Assembly (NCBI GenBank): GCA_009602725.1
Contig: WELB01000121.1
Location: forward strand, 290,846 to 313,653
Length of the DNA: 22,808 bases
DNA from: Spirogloea muscicola
Lineage: Eukaryota > Streptophyta > Zygnematophyceae > Spirogloeales > Spirogloeaceae
Direction of reading: 5' to 3'
The notes below the pieces were generated by a model. It did no database searches and was not told the origin of the DNA. It saw only the letters and a program-made list of their open reading frames with translations. Position numbers and translations under genes: made by a program. Shown here piece by piece: positions 1 through 10,578 of this stretch. How positions within the stretch are numbered: position 1 is the stretch's first letter; every line of letters begins with the position of its first letter.

Positions 1-3000
1 GCCCCAGCGCGGCGCTCGCGGCGCTCGCGCTGCTGCTGGCGGCGGCCGTGCCCGCGGCGGCGGGGCTCACCGCCGGCGACTCCGTCATCACACTCACCTC
101 CAAGAATTTCGACAAGGAGATTGCCAAGCACGACATGCTCCTCGTGGAGTTCTACGCCCCTTGGTAAGGCGCACTGACTGCACTGGGGCTCGGGTCTTAC
201 GTCAAGTGCACTTCGCGTCGTCTACAATGGTGTCATGCGGTCTAAGCTGCCAGCATCTTGGTGGCCAGCTCGGTCACACGGCATTCCTCTGCCGTCTTTT
301 GTCCTGCACCTCTTCTGAGCTGCAGCTCAGCTACTTATTGATTTAAGGCATAATCACATCCTGTAGCATGTCAGACAACTGGAATCAATGCTGCAGACAA
401 TGAAGACGTCCTTTTTCTGCAAGCGCACGCTGTTCCTTGCACATGCACTGGACTTGTTTGCTCAAGTATGCCACCTGGCTCACTCCCTCATTTCAGTACC
501 GAGTGGATGTTTTTGCGACAATGCAGGTGCGGCCATTGTAAGAAGCTGGCTCCAGAGGTGACCGCCATGCCGCCAGCAGAATCGCCTCTTTATTTGCCGA
601 TCACCTCTGTAGCAGAAAGCAGACAGGGGTGTTGGCGCATGCAAGTTGGTGACGATGGAACATGTAGAATTAGTCAAGCTATGCTGGCCTACTTACCCAC
701 GTTGCCTGGGGCATGCGATGCACGCTGGCACCTCCTTGTCGTGCCCTTGCAATGGGTGTCGGTCAGACACAGATACAGTGCCTTTGTATGTGTGCACCTG
801 TTGTCATACTGAGCAGGGACGTGACGTGTTGCCTGCCTGGTGCAGTATGAAGTAGCCGCCCAAATCCTGGCCAAGGAAGACCCTCCACTTTACTTGGCCA
901 AGGTCGACGCAGACGAAGCGAGCAACAAGGAGTTGGCCTCCAAGTACGATGTCAAGGGCTTCCCCACTATGAAGATCTTCCGCAAAGGAGGAATTGTGCA
1001 AGATTACCAGGGGCCCCGCGACTCTGCAGGCATCGTGGATTACGTGAAGAAGATGGCAGGCCCAGCATCCAAGGAGATCAAGACCTCTGAGGAGATGGAT
1101 ACACTCCTCAAAAACCATGTTGCAGTGGTGAGGAGTACAGGAGCCGTAGGGCCATAGAGCTACTTGAGCTACCTTTCAGGGACAATAGATAAAGTGCAGT
1201 ACAGAAAATTTGACTGCAGTAATTACAACATGAGAGATGGCTGTGCTTGGCACAAGTCAATACCTGCTTGCAACCAAGGCCTTTTGATTCCTCAACTCAG
1301 CTCTGTTGACCTCATTCGAAACAATCTGAGCACTGCATGCAAGTGCATGCTGCTTGCGCAGGTTGGCGTTTTCAAGAGCCTCGATGAACCAGAGTTCAAG
1401 CGATTTGAGGTTGTGGCTGAGAACCTCCGGAGTGAGATGGTCTTTGGGCACACCACTGATGGTGCCTTGGTGCCAGACAAGGGCACGCCTTTGGCAGCCC
1501 CTGCCGTACGCCTCTTCAAGGACTTTGATGAGGGCTTCAACGACTTTGCCGTGAGCTTGCACCTCCCTAAAGAGATTCATCAAGAGTATACATCTTTCTT
1601 GTCGAGAACCGAAAGTGGCTTCTCATTTGTCATCATCTTGAGGCTGCGGCACCACGTGCACGTGCCTTGCCTTGATATTTACTTGCTGGGTCTTGTGTGT
1701 ATTGTGCATCTGGCCCCCAGGACTTTGACCTCGAGAAATTGAAGCAGTTCTTGGACGTGAAGAGTGTACCCTCTGCTGTGGAGATGAGCAAGGACCCAGC
1801 GATGAGGCAGGTCATCTCCAAGGTCTTCCAGAGTGAGGCGCCCAAGGTCTGTCGCACTTGCTCCAGCCACCTTTCCATTCCAAGCTTGAGTGTGGCAGCT
1901 CACTTGTCGCTGTGCCCCTTTCTTTCATATTAGCCTGTCGCTCCAAGGTCTGCCAGAGTTGAACGCAAAGCAATATTCTACCACAATAAGAAGTCCTGGA
2001 GTGCACAAGCAGGTCAAGTCACTAACTGAGGCTCAAGTGCAAAGAACGCCTTTAGCAGCAACATGCATCCTGAACTTTCACGGTTACATGGCTGTGTACA
2101 TTCATCACGGCCAGGTCTGATCCATGAGTTGACCTGCTCAGGTGCTTGGGTTCTGGGACTACAAGAGTAACACGGCTTCTGCTTTCAAAGAAGAGTTCCT
2201 GAAGGTAGCTTCCTCGAAAGCAGACGATGTCAAGTTCATCTATGGAGATGGTGCCGAGAACGATCAAGCTCTCAAGGTGTTCCATGCACCGTGTCTATCT
2301 TGTACCCCTGAATTACTTGTTGGATGTACCAAAGATATGTTAGTTCATGATTCTTTGCCTTGTAGCTGCAGGCCAGACAGCTGTGCCTGCCTTTCTATCG
2401 AAGGCTGTGCCTCGTGTCTGTCACAAATAATCCTCCAACATCGTCAAATTTATTAATTTACTGATATTGGTGATAGACAGCCTTCATACACCTCAGCATT
2501 GCCGATGAGCACACTCATGACCTTCATGGGCACGTCTACAACCGTGTCCAATGTGCTGTTTGCCAACTCTGCTAGTGGACTGTTGTTGCAGTATTTCGGC
2601 GTCACCAAGACCTCCCTCCCCATTGTCATCATCCACGACACGAAGGAGGACAAGAAGTACTTCCTGGAGAAGACGTCTGCTGACAAGATCACTGGATTTA
2701 TCGATGACTTCAAGGTCAGAAGCATAGTGCTCACCTGACCTCGTTGCTTTCATTGATTGACAAGCACTATACCACTGACCAAGAAGGAGGTGCTGTGTTG
2801 CAGACTACTCTTGATCCTGCAAGACCTCTCTCTTCTAGGCGATGTCTGTTGTTTCAGCATTTCTAAAGTGCTTGTACAGGCTGGCAAGCTCACAGCGCAT
2901 ATCAAGTCTGAGGACATCCCAGCAAAGAATGATGAGTCCGTGACTGTCCTGGTGGCTAAGAACTTTGACGACATTGTTTTCAATTCTGGCAAGAACGGTG

Positions 3001-4036
3001 GGTTAGCTATCAAGCTCGTAGCTATTTGCTCACTCTCTCTGTCAAACTGCATCCTGCTGGTCTAGCAGCTTGCAACCTCCTCGAGAGCCTCTTAGCATCA
3101 AAGTCCATCATCCTTCACATTATGTTCAGCAGTGCTCGACTATGAATTCAATGTTGGTGTCTTGAGTGCCGGGCTTGATGCTGGGGCCATTGGCCAGGTC
3201 TACGAAGTAGAGAGCCTGTGAAGTTCCGTCATAAGGAGGTCATGCAAAGTGTCTGTGATGCTAGATTTTAGATAGCATATTTCTCAGAATCCTTACCTTT
3301 GTTCATACCTTGTCTGAAGCACTTGGGCTACTGCCTATTGGTCTGCAGTCTTGATAGAGTTCTATGCGCCCTGGTGCGGGCACTGCAAGACGCTGGCGCC
3401 AATCTACGAGGAGCTTGGTGACCACTATGAGGATGATGATGAGATCGTCATTGCTAAGCTGGTAACACGATTGCCTCGTTGCTGATCTTAAAAACGTGCT
3501 AGTCAAACTTGAATATGATGTCATCGACAATACTTCACTGTGAGCAGGTTGCAACAAAGAGCACCCTGGTCGGACCACCAGGGTCTGGCCTTTAGTGCTC
3601 TTATGTGATGCTCACTTCCTGACAGTGCTGACTATCAGCGACATCGTGGGAGGTTTGTGAGACTTGGATCTTTCAGGACAGTGCTGCCAGAAATTGCAAG
3701 GAATATCACTTACGCACTGAGTCAAGCCTCGTCAATGCGCAGGATGCGACCGCCAACGACGTGCCCAGCTCGCTTTTCAAGGTCAAGGGCTTCCCCACGC
3801 TCTTCTTCTACTCGGCGGACGGCAAGGTGAGCCCGTATGACGGCAACCGCACGCTGGAGGACCTCATCAAGTACGTCGAGGCGAAGAGGAGTTCCAAAGC
3901 GGGCGCTGCGCCTGCAGCCGCTGCCTCTGCAACCGATTCTTCCCAAGATGCACAGACGGACGCTGCCGAGGCCGCTGAGGCCTCCATTAAGGCCGAGGTG
4001 GAGTCGCATGCGGAGGCCGCCAAGGATGAGCTCTGA
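1..4036 (+). CDS. PDI: Protein disulfide isomerase, ER-resident (5' partial, 10 exons)
   Basis: The product forms, breaks and reshuffles disulfides of secretory proteins in the ER lumen. Exons in the window are 1-163, 527-557, 846-1127, 1362-1550, 1721-1846, 2142-2276, 2592-2714, 2880-2997, 3349-3461 and 3743-4036. All introns are GT-AG and all phases agree. About 523 residues are visible, close to the usual size of about 500. Visible residues 1-20 are a Leu/Ala-rich signal peptide core; the start codon lies off the left edge. The thioredoxin-like order a-b-b'-a' is clear. WCGHCK occurs at about residues 54-59 (domain a) and 397-402 (domain a'). The cis-proline segments KGFPTMKIF and KGFPTLFFY follow each site. 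The protein ends with an Ala/Glu-rich tail and KDEL, the ER-retrieval signal. Introns of 288-363 bp hold nothing I recognise. Gene identity is secure. The least typical splice donor is GTCTGT after exon 5. Confidence 0.96.
527..557 (+). other. PDI: 31-nt micro-exon encoding the first PDI active site
   Basis: This exon lies between introns 164-526 and 558-845. Its first base completes the active-site Trp codon begun by exon 1 (TG at 162-163 plus G527). The remaining 30 bases encode [10 protein letters not shown], which includes both redox cysteines of domain a. The acceptor is ATGCAG before 527 and the donor is GTGACC at 558. Because 31 is not a multiple of three, skipping it would remove the site and shift the frame. 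Confidence 0.92.
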
Positions 4037-4404
4037 GGGCTTGCATCTGCAAAGCCTTGCTGCACTAAGCTATGGGAAGACAAAGTAGCTTCTGCCTCCA
4101 CCTTGTTTGTTGCTCCTTGGCGTTTCTAGTCGGAGCACCCTCCCACTTTGTCCTCCGCCATTCAGCTCGACCAGGTGTCATGATGAATGACACTTGTGCT
4201 AACACATGCCAGCCCTGGTCTCCTCAAGCTTCAAGTTGTGAGGCCGAGTAGATGGTGCGTCGTGACTTCCTGACCAACAACTTGAGAGATGCTGTTGGAT
4301 GCACAGCCACTGACAGCCTTGCTGGCCTGTGATGAGCCCTGTTCCCAGAAATGCAAGTGAATTGTGTCAATGTAATGTGGTCGTTGAGATCCTGAGCAGA
4401 GTGG
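4037..4404. other. Convergent intergenic/3'UTR region between PDI and the methyltransferase
   Basis: The stretch runs from the PDI stop (4034-4036) to the methyltransferase stop on the other strand (4405-4407). I see no credible coding sequence, repeat or RNA gene. It holds the PDI 3'UTR and very likely also the 3'UTR of the opposing gene. A TGTAA poly(A) signal for the + strand lies at 4371-4375. I found no TTACA (TGTAA on the - strand) anywhere in it. Confidence 0.75.
4371..4375 (+). terminator. TGTAA poly(A) signal of the PDI gene
   Basis: TGTAA is the characteristic chlorophyte polyadenylation signal. It sits 335 bases after the PDI stop codon, a normal 3'UTR length for green algae, and only 30 bases before the stop of the convergent gene. 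The signal itself is seen in the sequence; its use is inferred. Confidence 0.6.
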
Positions 4405-6161
4405 CTACCGCTTCATTCCCGCAAATATGCACGGCCCCAGGTCAAAGCGCGTCTCCATGGTGTACAGTTTCTGAAGTCGCTGCTGGTCTGCGATGCTGAG
4501 CTTGGGGCTAGCTACATGATTGTGGTTGTGCTCGTCGTTGTCGGCTTGGTCAGGTATGCAGCCATTTGTCTCGTTGAAGACATGTGCCCAGTCGAGCCGC
4601 CGCAGTGCTTGCTGGATGCGCCCCAGTGGTGCGCGATTCAGGTTGTGGTCGTCGTAGATGAAGTCCAGGAGGCCGTCAACAAGCGACGGCGGACCCATAC
4701 CCGGGCGGCTGAGCATGATGGTCCGCAGCTCGTCGCGGCTGTGCAGCAAGTGGGCCCATGGTGGAATGAAAGACCCGTTGTTTGCATACCTACAACACGA
4801 AGCAAGCACATGGGTAAGCAGATGAGGACGCGTCTTACTTGGGGACACTACAAGACAGCCTGGTTGCAACCAGGACGGGGCAGTCTGAAGGCCCAATACT
4901 GCTCACAAGCTGGTTACATTCAGCCTGCGAGCGCGTCGATGGACCATGTCATCGTGGATGTGGTGCCCAAACGGCCCCGTCCACACCGGATGCCAGGCGA
5001 AGTATGCAAGGCCGCCGCTCTTGAGGACCCTGAACGTCTCCTCGATGAAGCTCTCAACGGGGTTCGCGTGCTCCAGCACATTGTCTGAGAAGGCGACGTC
5101 AAAGCTGGCGTCCCTGAAGGGCAGGTAGCTGCAGTCAGTGCTGACATACAACGCATTGGGTGCGTTGGGCTCCGCGAGGTGCTCGAGACCGTGGTGCTCG
5201 AAGGGGCAGTTCACGCCCACGTAGCTGCGCACTGATGCGGAGATCAGCTTGCCCACCCTGCCGGTGATGTCGCCTGCAACTTGCAGAGTCAAAGCAATCA
5301 AGATAACCAGCGCATCGCCTGGCATCTGATGTCCAACTATTCTGCTGACCCTGAAGAGCGAGCTACACTGCGCATAGGGTCAGCCCTGGAGACCTGCATG
5401 CCTACAACAAGCACCACGTGTGCGCTTATGCACACTGTCATCCGCCACCTGTCGTACATCTCACAGTACAGTACATCTCATCTCACAGTACGTAAGGCCA
5501 TTCACAGAATGCAGCATGCAAGTTCTTAGAGGTGACTGCAACACTGAGCAGCGCTAGCGATCGCCTGCATGCGGCGACGACATGGCGAGTCGATGCACCC
5601 ACAGCCGTTCTCGATGACGCTCAGGCGCTGTCGCTGCTGCTCGGGGACGTGGGCGCCCAGGAAGCGCAGGAGCTGCTGGACGCCCTTCTGCTGGTAGCCT
5701 GGGAGGACGTCGCCCGCCGTCGCGCTGCCGCCATGGGCGTCGTACGTGGGCGGGATCACCAGCCACCTGGCGGAACTCGCCTCGGCAGCCCGCCCAGGCG
5801 GGCCAGCGCAGGCGCCCCTTCTGGGCACAACATGATGGGCACGACGGAGCTTGAGCTCGATCAGCGTTCGCAGCATGCGGCAGTATGTCACTGCTACGCC
5901 GGTGCTGGCTGCAGGCTGGCGGCGCTGCGCCGCATGCAGCGACTGCAGTTGAGCTTCTCAGCGGCAGCGGAAAGTGGCGGCGGACTTGGGCTCCGCCGCC
6001 CCGATGGCGCCGCCTGCAGGTTGTGCATTGGCGACTGCAATCTGATCATGGGGTTGCCAAAGCGAGCAGCGGGCAGCGCGCTCGGTGAGCAGCAGCGCGC
6101 ACGCCAGCAGCAGCACGGCCGCGGCAGCCTTCCAGGTGCGCGCTCCGGCGGCGCCGCGCAT
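4405..6161 (-). CDS. Membrane-anchored class I SAM-dependent methyltransferase (4 exons)
   Basis: The product is a predicted methyltransferase of the Methyltransf_11-like Rossmann class; its substrate is unknown. Exons in transcript order are 6161-5986, 5766-5603, 5273-4907 and 4789-4405, giving 363 residues in one frame. Residues about 11-28 form a hydrophobic Ala/Leu stretch after a short basic N-terminus, which fits a signal anchor of a type II ER/Golgi protein or a cleaved signal peptide. The core begins at WLVIPPTYDAHGGS. The SAM loop is VIENGCDITGR (about 109-119), followed by an acidic-loop region near VSTDCSYLPF and motif LPFRDASFDVAFSDNVLEH (about 164-182). Next comes FRVLKSGGLAYF, then a distinctive C-terminal part with YANNGSFIPPWAHLLHSRDE. 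The start ATG at 6161 precedes the hydrophobic stretch. Exon 1 has a weak donor (GTCCGC), so its end is tentative; the other junctions are firm. Plant, algal and bacterial glycan-modifying enzymes share this general layout, but I infer no specific reaction. Confidence 0.8.
5454..5491. repeat. Short imperfect tandem repeat in methyltransferase intron 2
   Basis: Two adjoining copies of a GTACATCTCACAGTAC-like unit, the second extended by an extra CATCT, lie within the intron between 5602 and 5274. This is a minor simple-sequence feature with no evident role. Confidence 0.6.
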
Positions 6162-7155
6162 GGTGACCGAGCGGCAGCAGGCTGATCTGAGCTGCAGGCC
6201 GCTGTGATGCCACCTGCCCACGTACCAAAGCGTTGCTTGATATGGTGGCCGCCAAGTAAATGGCACTGGCCGACGAACCCGAGATCTATACAAACACGAC
6301 TGAGAAGACTTGCAAGCAAGCGTTCCTCTGCTGTTCTGGTGGACCTTGGTCGCTGCAACAATCGACTAGACCAGATTCGCTATCTCAGTCATGCTAGTGA
6401 ATGCTATGCAAGACTCATGCACGTCTTCGGACCAGCGAGAGGCAGCCCGTACCCTCTTGCATTCGTTGCGAGTCCCACAGGCATTGCATAGAAGTGTGCC
6501 TGTCCATTGCCAGTGGCAGAGGGGATTGACCTCAACACCCCGCAGCCCAAGCTAGCCACAGCAAGGAGTTTCTGGCCGCTGACCTTGGCCTGCACCTAGC
6601 CCAGCCCCAAAATCCGTCATTGTTTACTTTGCTGGGCAGAGCCCCTCCTGATGCTGCGGTGCAAGCGCGCAGCTCCTGCTGCAATGCTCAATACATATTG
6701 CCTGCAGATTATACTTTGACGAGGCGCCAACCCCTTTGTTCTTGGGCAGAGCGTCAATAATTACACCTCGGCGGACTTAGATGCACGCTCTATGCAAGCT
6801 ATGCCGAGCAAGGTGAGGTTGGGAGTGCCCCACGGTTGCCACCCTGTTTCTCAATATCACCAACAAGCTCGGCGCAAAGTGCACGCACACCTCACAGCAA
6901 GGCAGTGCAGAGCAAAGCACGAGTATCTTCGGAAGAGAGGCGCGAGCATGGGGGCGTGTCATGCGAAAGTGCTCCACAGCACATTTACAGGACAACGATG
7001 TTGTCAAGGTCGATATGTACAGGGCTGGATCCAGTGACTGCTCTTTAAGCAGTCGCTGTCATTCCCAGACGACGAAAGCGTTGCCTGCGACCAAAGAATA
7101 CCTACAAGTGGACGGCTACAATGGAGTACTGTGTGCAGTACGGCGTCCCGCCTCC
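6162..7155. other. Intergenic region: methyltransferase 5' flank and NOT1 3'UTR
   Basis: Both flanking genes are on the - strand, so this stretch contains the NOT1 3'UTR (7155 down to about 6970) and then the promoter and 5'UTR of the methyltransferase (about 6970 down to 6162). Reading frames in it are short, overlapping on both strands and show no similarity I recognise. I saw no repeat or RNA gene. Confidence 0.65.
6985..6989 (-). terminator. TGTAA poly(A) signal of the NOT1 gene
   Basis: TTACA on the + strand reads TGTAA on the - strand, 166 bases after the NOT1 stop codon. It is the first such motif downstream of that stop and is at a normal distance for a green-algal 3'UTR. Use of this site is inferred. 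Confidence 0.6.
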
Positions 7156-10100
7156 CTAGAGGGACTTGAGCTGCTCCTGCGACATGGCGGGTGGGAGCTC
7201 CTCCTCCTGCTGCTTCTGCTGGGGCCCCATGCACGAGCGCGCCACCGACTCAAAAAGCTTCTCAATCTCGGGCGCGCACCTCGTGAAGGGGTGGTTCCAG
7301 AAGTTGTAGCGCGGGTTCTGGTCAGCCAGACACGAGAGCAGTCAGCAGCGGTGGTTGACGACTGCACGCAGCTCTCCTCAGCGGTGAGCTGATGCCTTCT
7401 GAGCCTTATGCGCTATACCTTGATGAGCTCAATGAAAGTGATGAGAAGGCCCCAGGGGTGTGGCCGGTTCACGATGAGGCGCTCGAGAAGAACCCTGGTG
7501 ATCTGCTCCCGGTGTATTTCCTGCCAAGCAATACAATGCCAGTGGCAGGATGACAAGCATTCACTTTTGGCTTGAGGTGCATGCCTTAATAGCCACTGCG
7601 TGAGGTCAGACCGAGCACGGTGCATGTGCAATGTCTGCAGGTTTGCAGGTAAGTCACAACACACCTGACTCGCCTCTGCAAAGAGGTACAGGAGAACACA
7701 TGAAAAGTAGTGCGTGTGGTTGTTGGGATAGCGGAGCTGGTTGGCTATGGCGTTCAGGAAGAGGTATCTTCCTTCTGCGTCGAGGTCAGTGATAAGTTGC
7801 TGGAATATGTCCATAGGAGCACTGTGTGCCATAGGTGCCGATTGCACAGTCAGCTGCTGCGGAGTTGCTTTGCTCTGGAGCTGATGGATTGCCTGGAAAA
7901 GCAATTTGCAAGGTCAGCTCTCGGCGGAGCTCCAGTCCAACCCAAGCCTAGCCTGGCCAAGTACGTATAGCTCTCTGTCATCATTGCGAGCTTCACTATG
8001 GCCCCAACAAGAATCTGTGAGTAGGAAAGCAGTGTTGTGACTATTGCAAGTTACATCTGAAGTAGACGTCGAGTGTGGCCTGTTCGAATGTCGTGATTTA
8101 CACATACCTGGACACCAACATAGAGGACGACAGCGTTCATGAGCGCAACATTGTAGTGACTTCCACTTTGGATTGTTTCTTGCTGAGAGTGTAGCAACCG
8201 CGACTTGAGCTCCAACAAGAATGAGGCTGGCTGCCTTGTCTGCCAGTCATGTCAAGATGTACAACAATGTCAATTCACATGTTGTGAAGATAGAGGGAGG
8301 CAACATGAGTTGCTACCAAGGTAAGCGACAAGATGGCGGCCAAACAATGTCACTGAGAGACTTGGCTTCTGTTCTCACCTTCAGGTATTCATCAAGCTCG
8401 ACTTTGAGTTGCTTGCTGGAGAGAACTGACTCGACAACAGAGAGGATCCTTGGTGGCTGGTTAATTTCTGGTAGGAGGTCAACCTGCCCACCAACACAAA
8501 CAATTGAGCACTTCAGCGATGTGATGACTCTGACATGATCAGACGTCCTAGAGCTCCCAAATCCCCAAATCCCAACTTTGTCCTCCTTAGCACTGCCAAT
8601 CCACCTAGATGGCCACTTCATCAACCGTCTCGAAGCAGGACCAGCAAAACAAGTAAAGCAGAGCAGGAATATAAAATTCAGTGAACAAGATTTTCCCTTG
8701 TGACTTGCTATAGTCAGCTTCTTTAGGCAGTCGCTCATAGAGGCTGCACATACAACTGGATGACTCAGCTGTGACTCAGCTTATACCTTCAAATTTGGGG
8801 TAAAAGGATCTGGAAGTCTCATGTTCCTTGGGAAGGCACTGAGGATGAGATTCCTCATCTGTATGCAGCTTGAGGGGATTACGTCGCAAAAGCTGAAGTG
8901 ATAATCACACAGAAATTCAGGAAAATCATGGAGTAATACTAACAGCACTCGTAAGGAGCCTTTGTACAACACCCGTACCTGAGAGGTACTGAAGGTCATG
9001 TTAGATTGCTGCTTACATAAGAGTCTCTCAATGATTGCAGGATAATAAAGTATACTGGTAGGTCGACCTTCTACATGCTGGAGGAAGGAGCTCAGTAGCT
9101 TCCTCTCGAGGAATCGAAATGACTGGTCTTGGTCAGCTACGCGAGCTCTTAGGACAACATGTTCACTCACCGGGTCACTGAGATCTGCATTTCGAAGGTA
9201 CGGCTCCATAAATTTGAAAAGGGAAATGAGAAGGCGCTGGAAAAGAGGCCAGCCCTTCTGAGAAGGAGCCAGAAGAAGTTTGGGCATGTACGCACGATGG
9301 CTTATTACCTCCAGCCAAGCAAAACTGCAACAGGCAGCTGAAGTAAGAGCACAGCATTGGCATAAACATGGCTGTTAGTGCAAAGTCTTCGGGGAAATCG
9401 GCAGGTTGCCACACCTAGAGTGAGCAGTTTACACACCTGAAACCAGGGACCCGTATCGGCTGCAGGTTCAAGAAGGCAGTGCCCAAGGATGTCATCACCT
9501 GCATGTAAAGCTTGCAACTCAGCATCCTGTGCAGCCTCCGGCATATGAGCATGACCTGACGCTGCTCCAGCAAGCCCCAAATGCATCCCAGATCATTTTG
9601 TGACAGCAAGCGGCTGTCAGACAGAATTTCATGCATAATCGCAGATACCTGGAAGTCAACTGCCTCCGAGGGTGGATCACCCGTGTTGAGGTCCGTCAGC
9701 CAGATCAGGAAGAGGCGGAAGTAGGGTTTGGGGTTGAATGCACCCTTCCTCTCATCAGCATCTCTTTGAATGAAGTGCACTGCTGCACTAAGAACCTGTC
9801 CACAACAGCTGTCCTTTGATCAGACCTGAGGTAAGTAACCTTAGCCCAGTGTTCTCACTGGTAGAATTGAGGACGGAGGGAAGGCTACGCACTTTCGCAT
9901 TGCTTGAAGCACAGACACTGCAAGTCCAGGAAAGAAGTAGGCGTATGTCAGGGCTCACCTTATTCAGGAGGTTCACCCTGCTCGTGGCAGTGGTGCCAGG
10001 ATTATCATCACAGTGCTGCCACAGAAGACATAATTCAAGTACAATCAGACCTGAGCAGAAGGTGGCTGTCTCAGCAGCATAAGCAGTGTGCGTTGCAAGC

Positions 10101-10578
10101 AGCACAATAATGTAGTCTAAGCAAAGTACTGCAGGGTTTAGTATCACTCAGGAGTTCCTCGGTATATTGGAACATGGATGAGGGGCATGGACTTACCTTG
10201 AAGAGGACACAGATCAGCTTGCCATACATGTCAATAGCTGTATATGACAGCCCTTGAGCACCTTGCGTAACTCCAGAACTGTGTGAAAGTTCACTACTTA
10301 GGCAGTGGCCCACAGCCAGCTCCTGCAAAGCAAGGGCCAGACCTTTGAGTCCTGCTTTTGTGAATAACATTCAGCTGCTCCATAAGTATGAGCTCCTTTG
10401 AATCATGACTGGGATGACAGGTGAAGTTATACACCATGAGCAACCGGAAGAAGCGCTCCGACATATCATCGCCTTTAAGCATGCCAGCTTGCTGAAGCTG
10501 GGAGATGTACAATGCGTGTGCATTGTCGCCACTAGGCAGGTCGCAAATCCGAGCCCAATCATCAAAGAATACCACCAC
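7156..10578 (-). other. NOT1: NOT1 C-terminal superfamily-homology region (NOT2/NOT3-binding; exons 36-47)
   Basis: These exons encode about residues 1680-2215, the Pfam Not1 C-terminal domain and its preceding helices. Landmarks are LLKGDD-like [107 protein letters not shown] and the final [19 protein letters not shown]. In known structures this part docks the NOT2-NOT3/5 module. The protein ends in a Gln/Glu-rich tail closing with EQLKSL. Confidence 0.92.

Noticed and set aside
468-874. Open frames on both strands spanning the start of the PDI gene
   Set aside because: They lie over introns 1 and 2 and the micro-exon; the encoded peptides show no similarity and conflict with the PDI splice phases.
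2454-2591. Longer 5' version of PDI exon 7, since the frame is open upstream of 2592
   Set aside because: PDI homologues pass directly from the previous exon to YFGV, and the phase fits the acceptor at 2591. The upstream residues resemble nothing in the family.
5532-6185. 217-codon + strand open frame
   Set aside because: It is the antisense shadow of methyltransferase exons 1-2 in GC-rich DNA. The - strand frame carries recognisable methyltransferase motifs, whereas this one is low-complexity Ala/Arg/Leu.
7116-7392. Overlapping frames on both strands at the NOT1 3' end
   Set aside because: The frame ending at 7156 gives the conserved NOT1 C-terminus ([16 protein letters not shown]), so the others are shadows.
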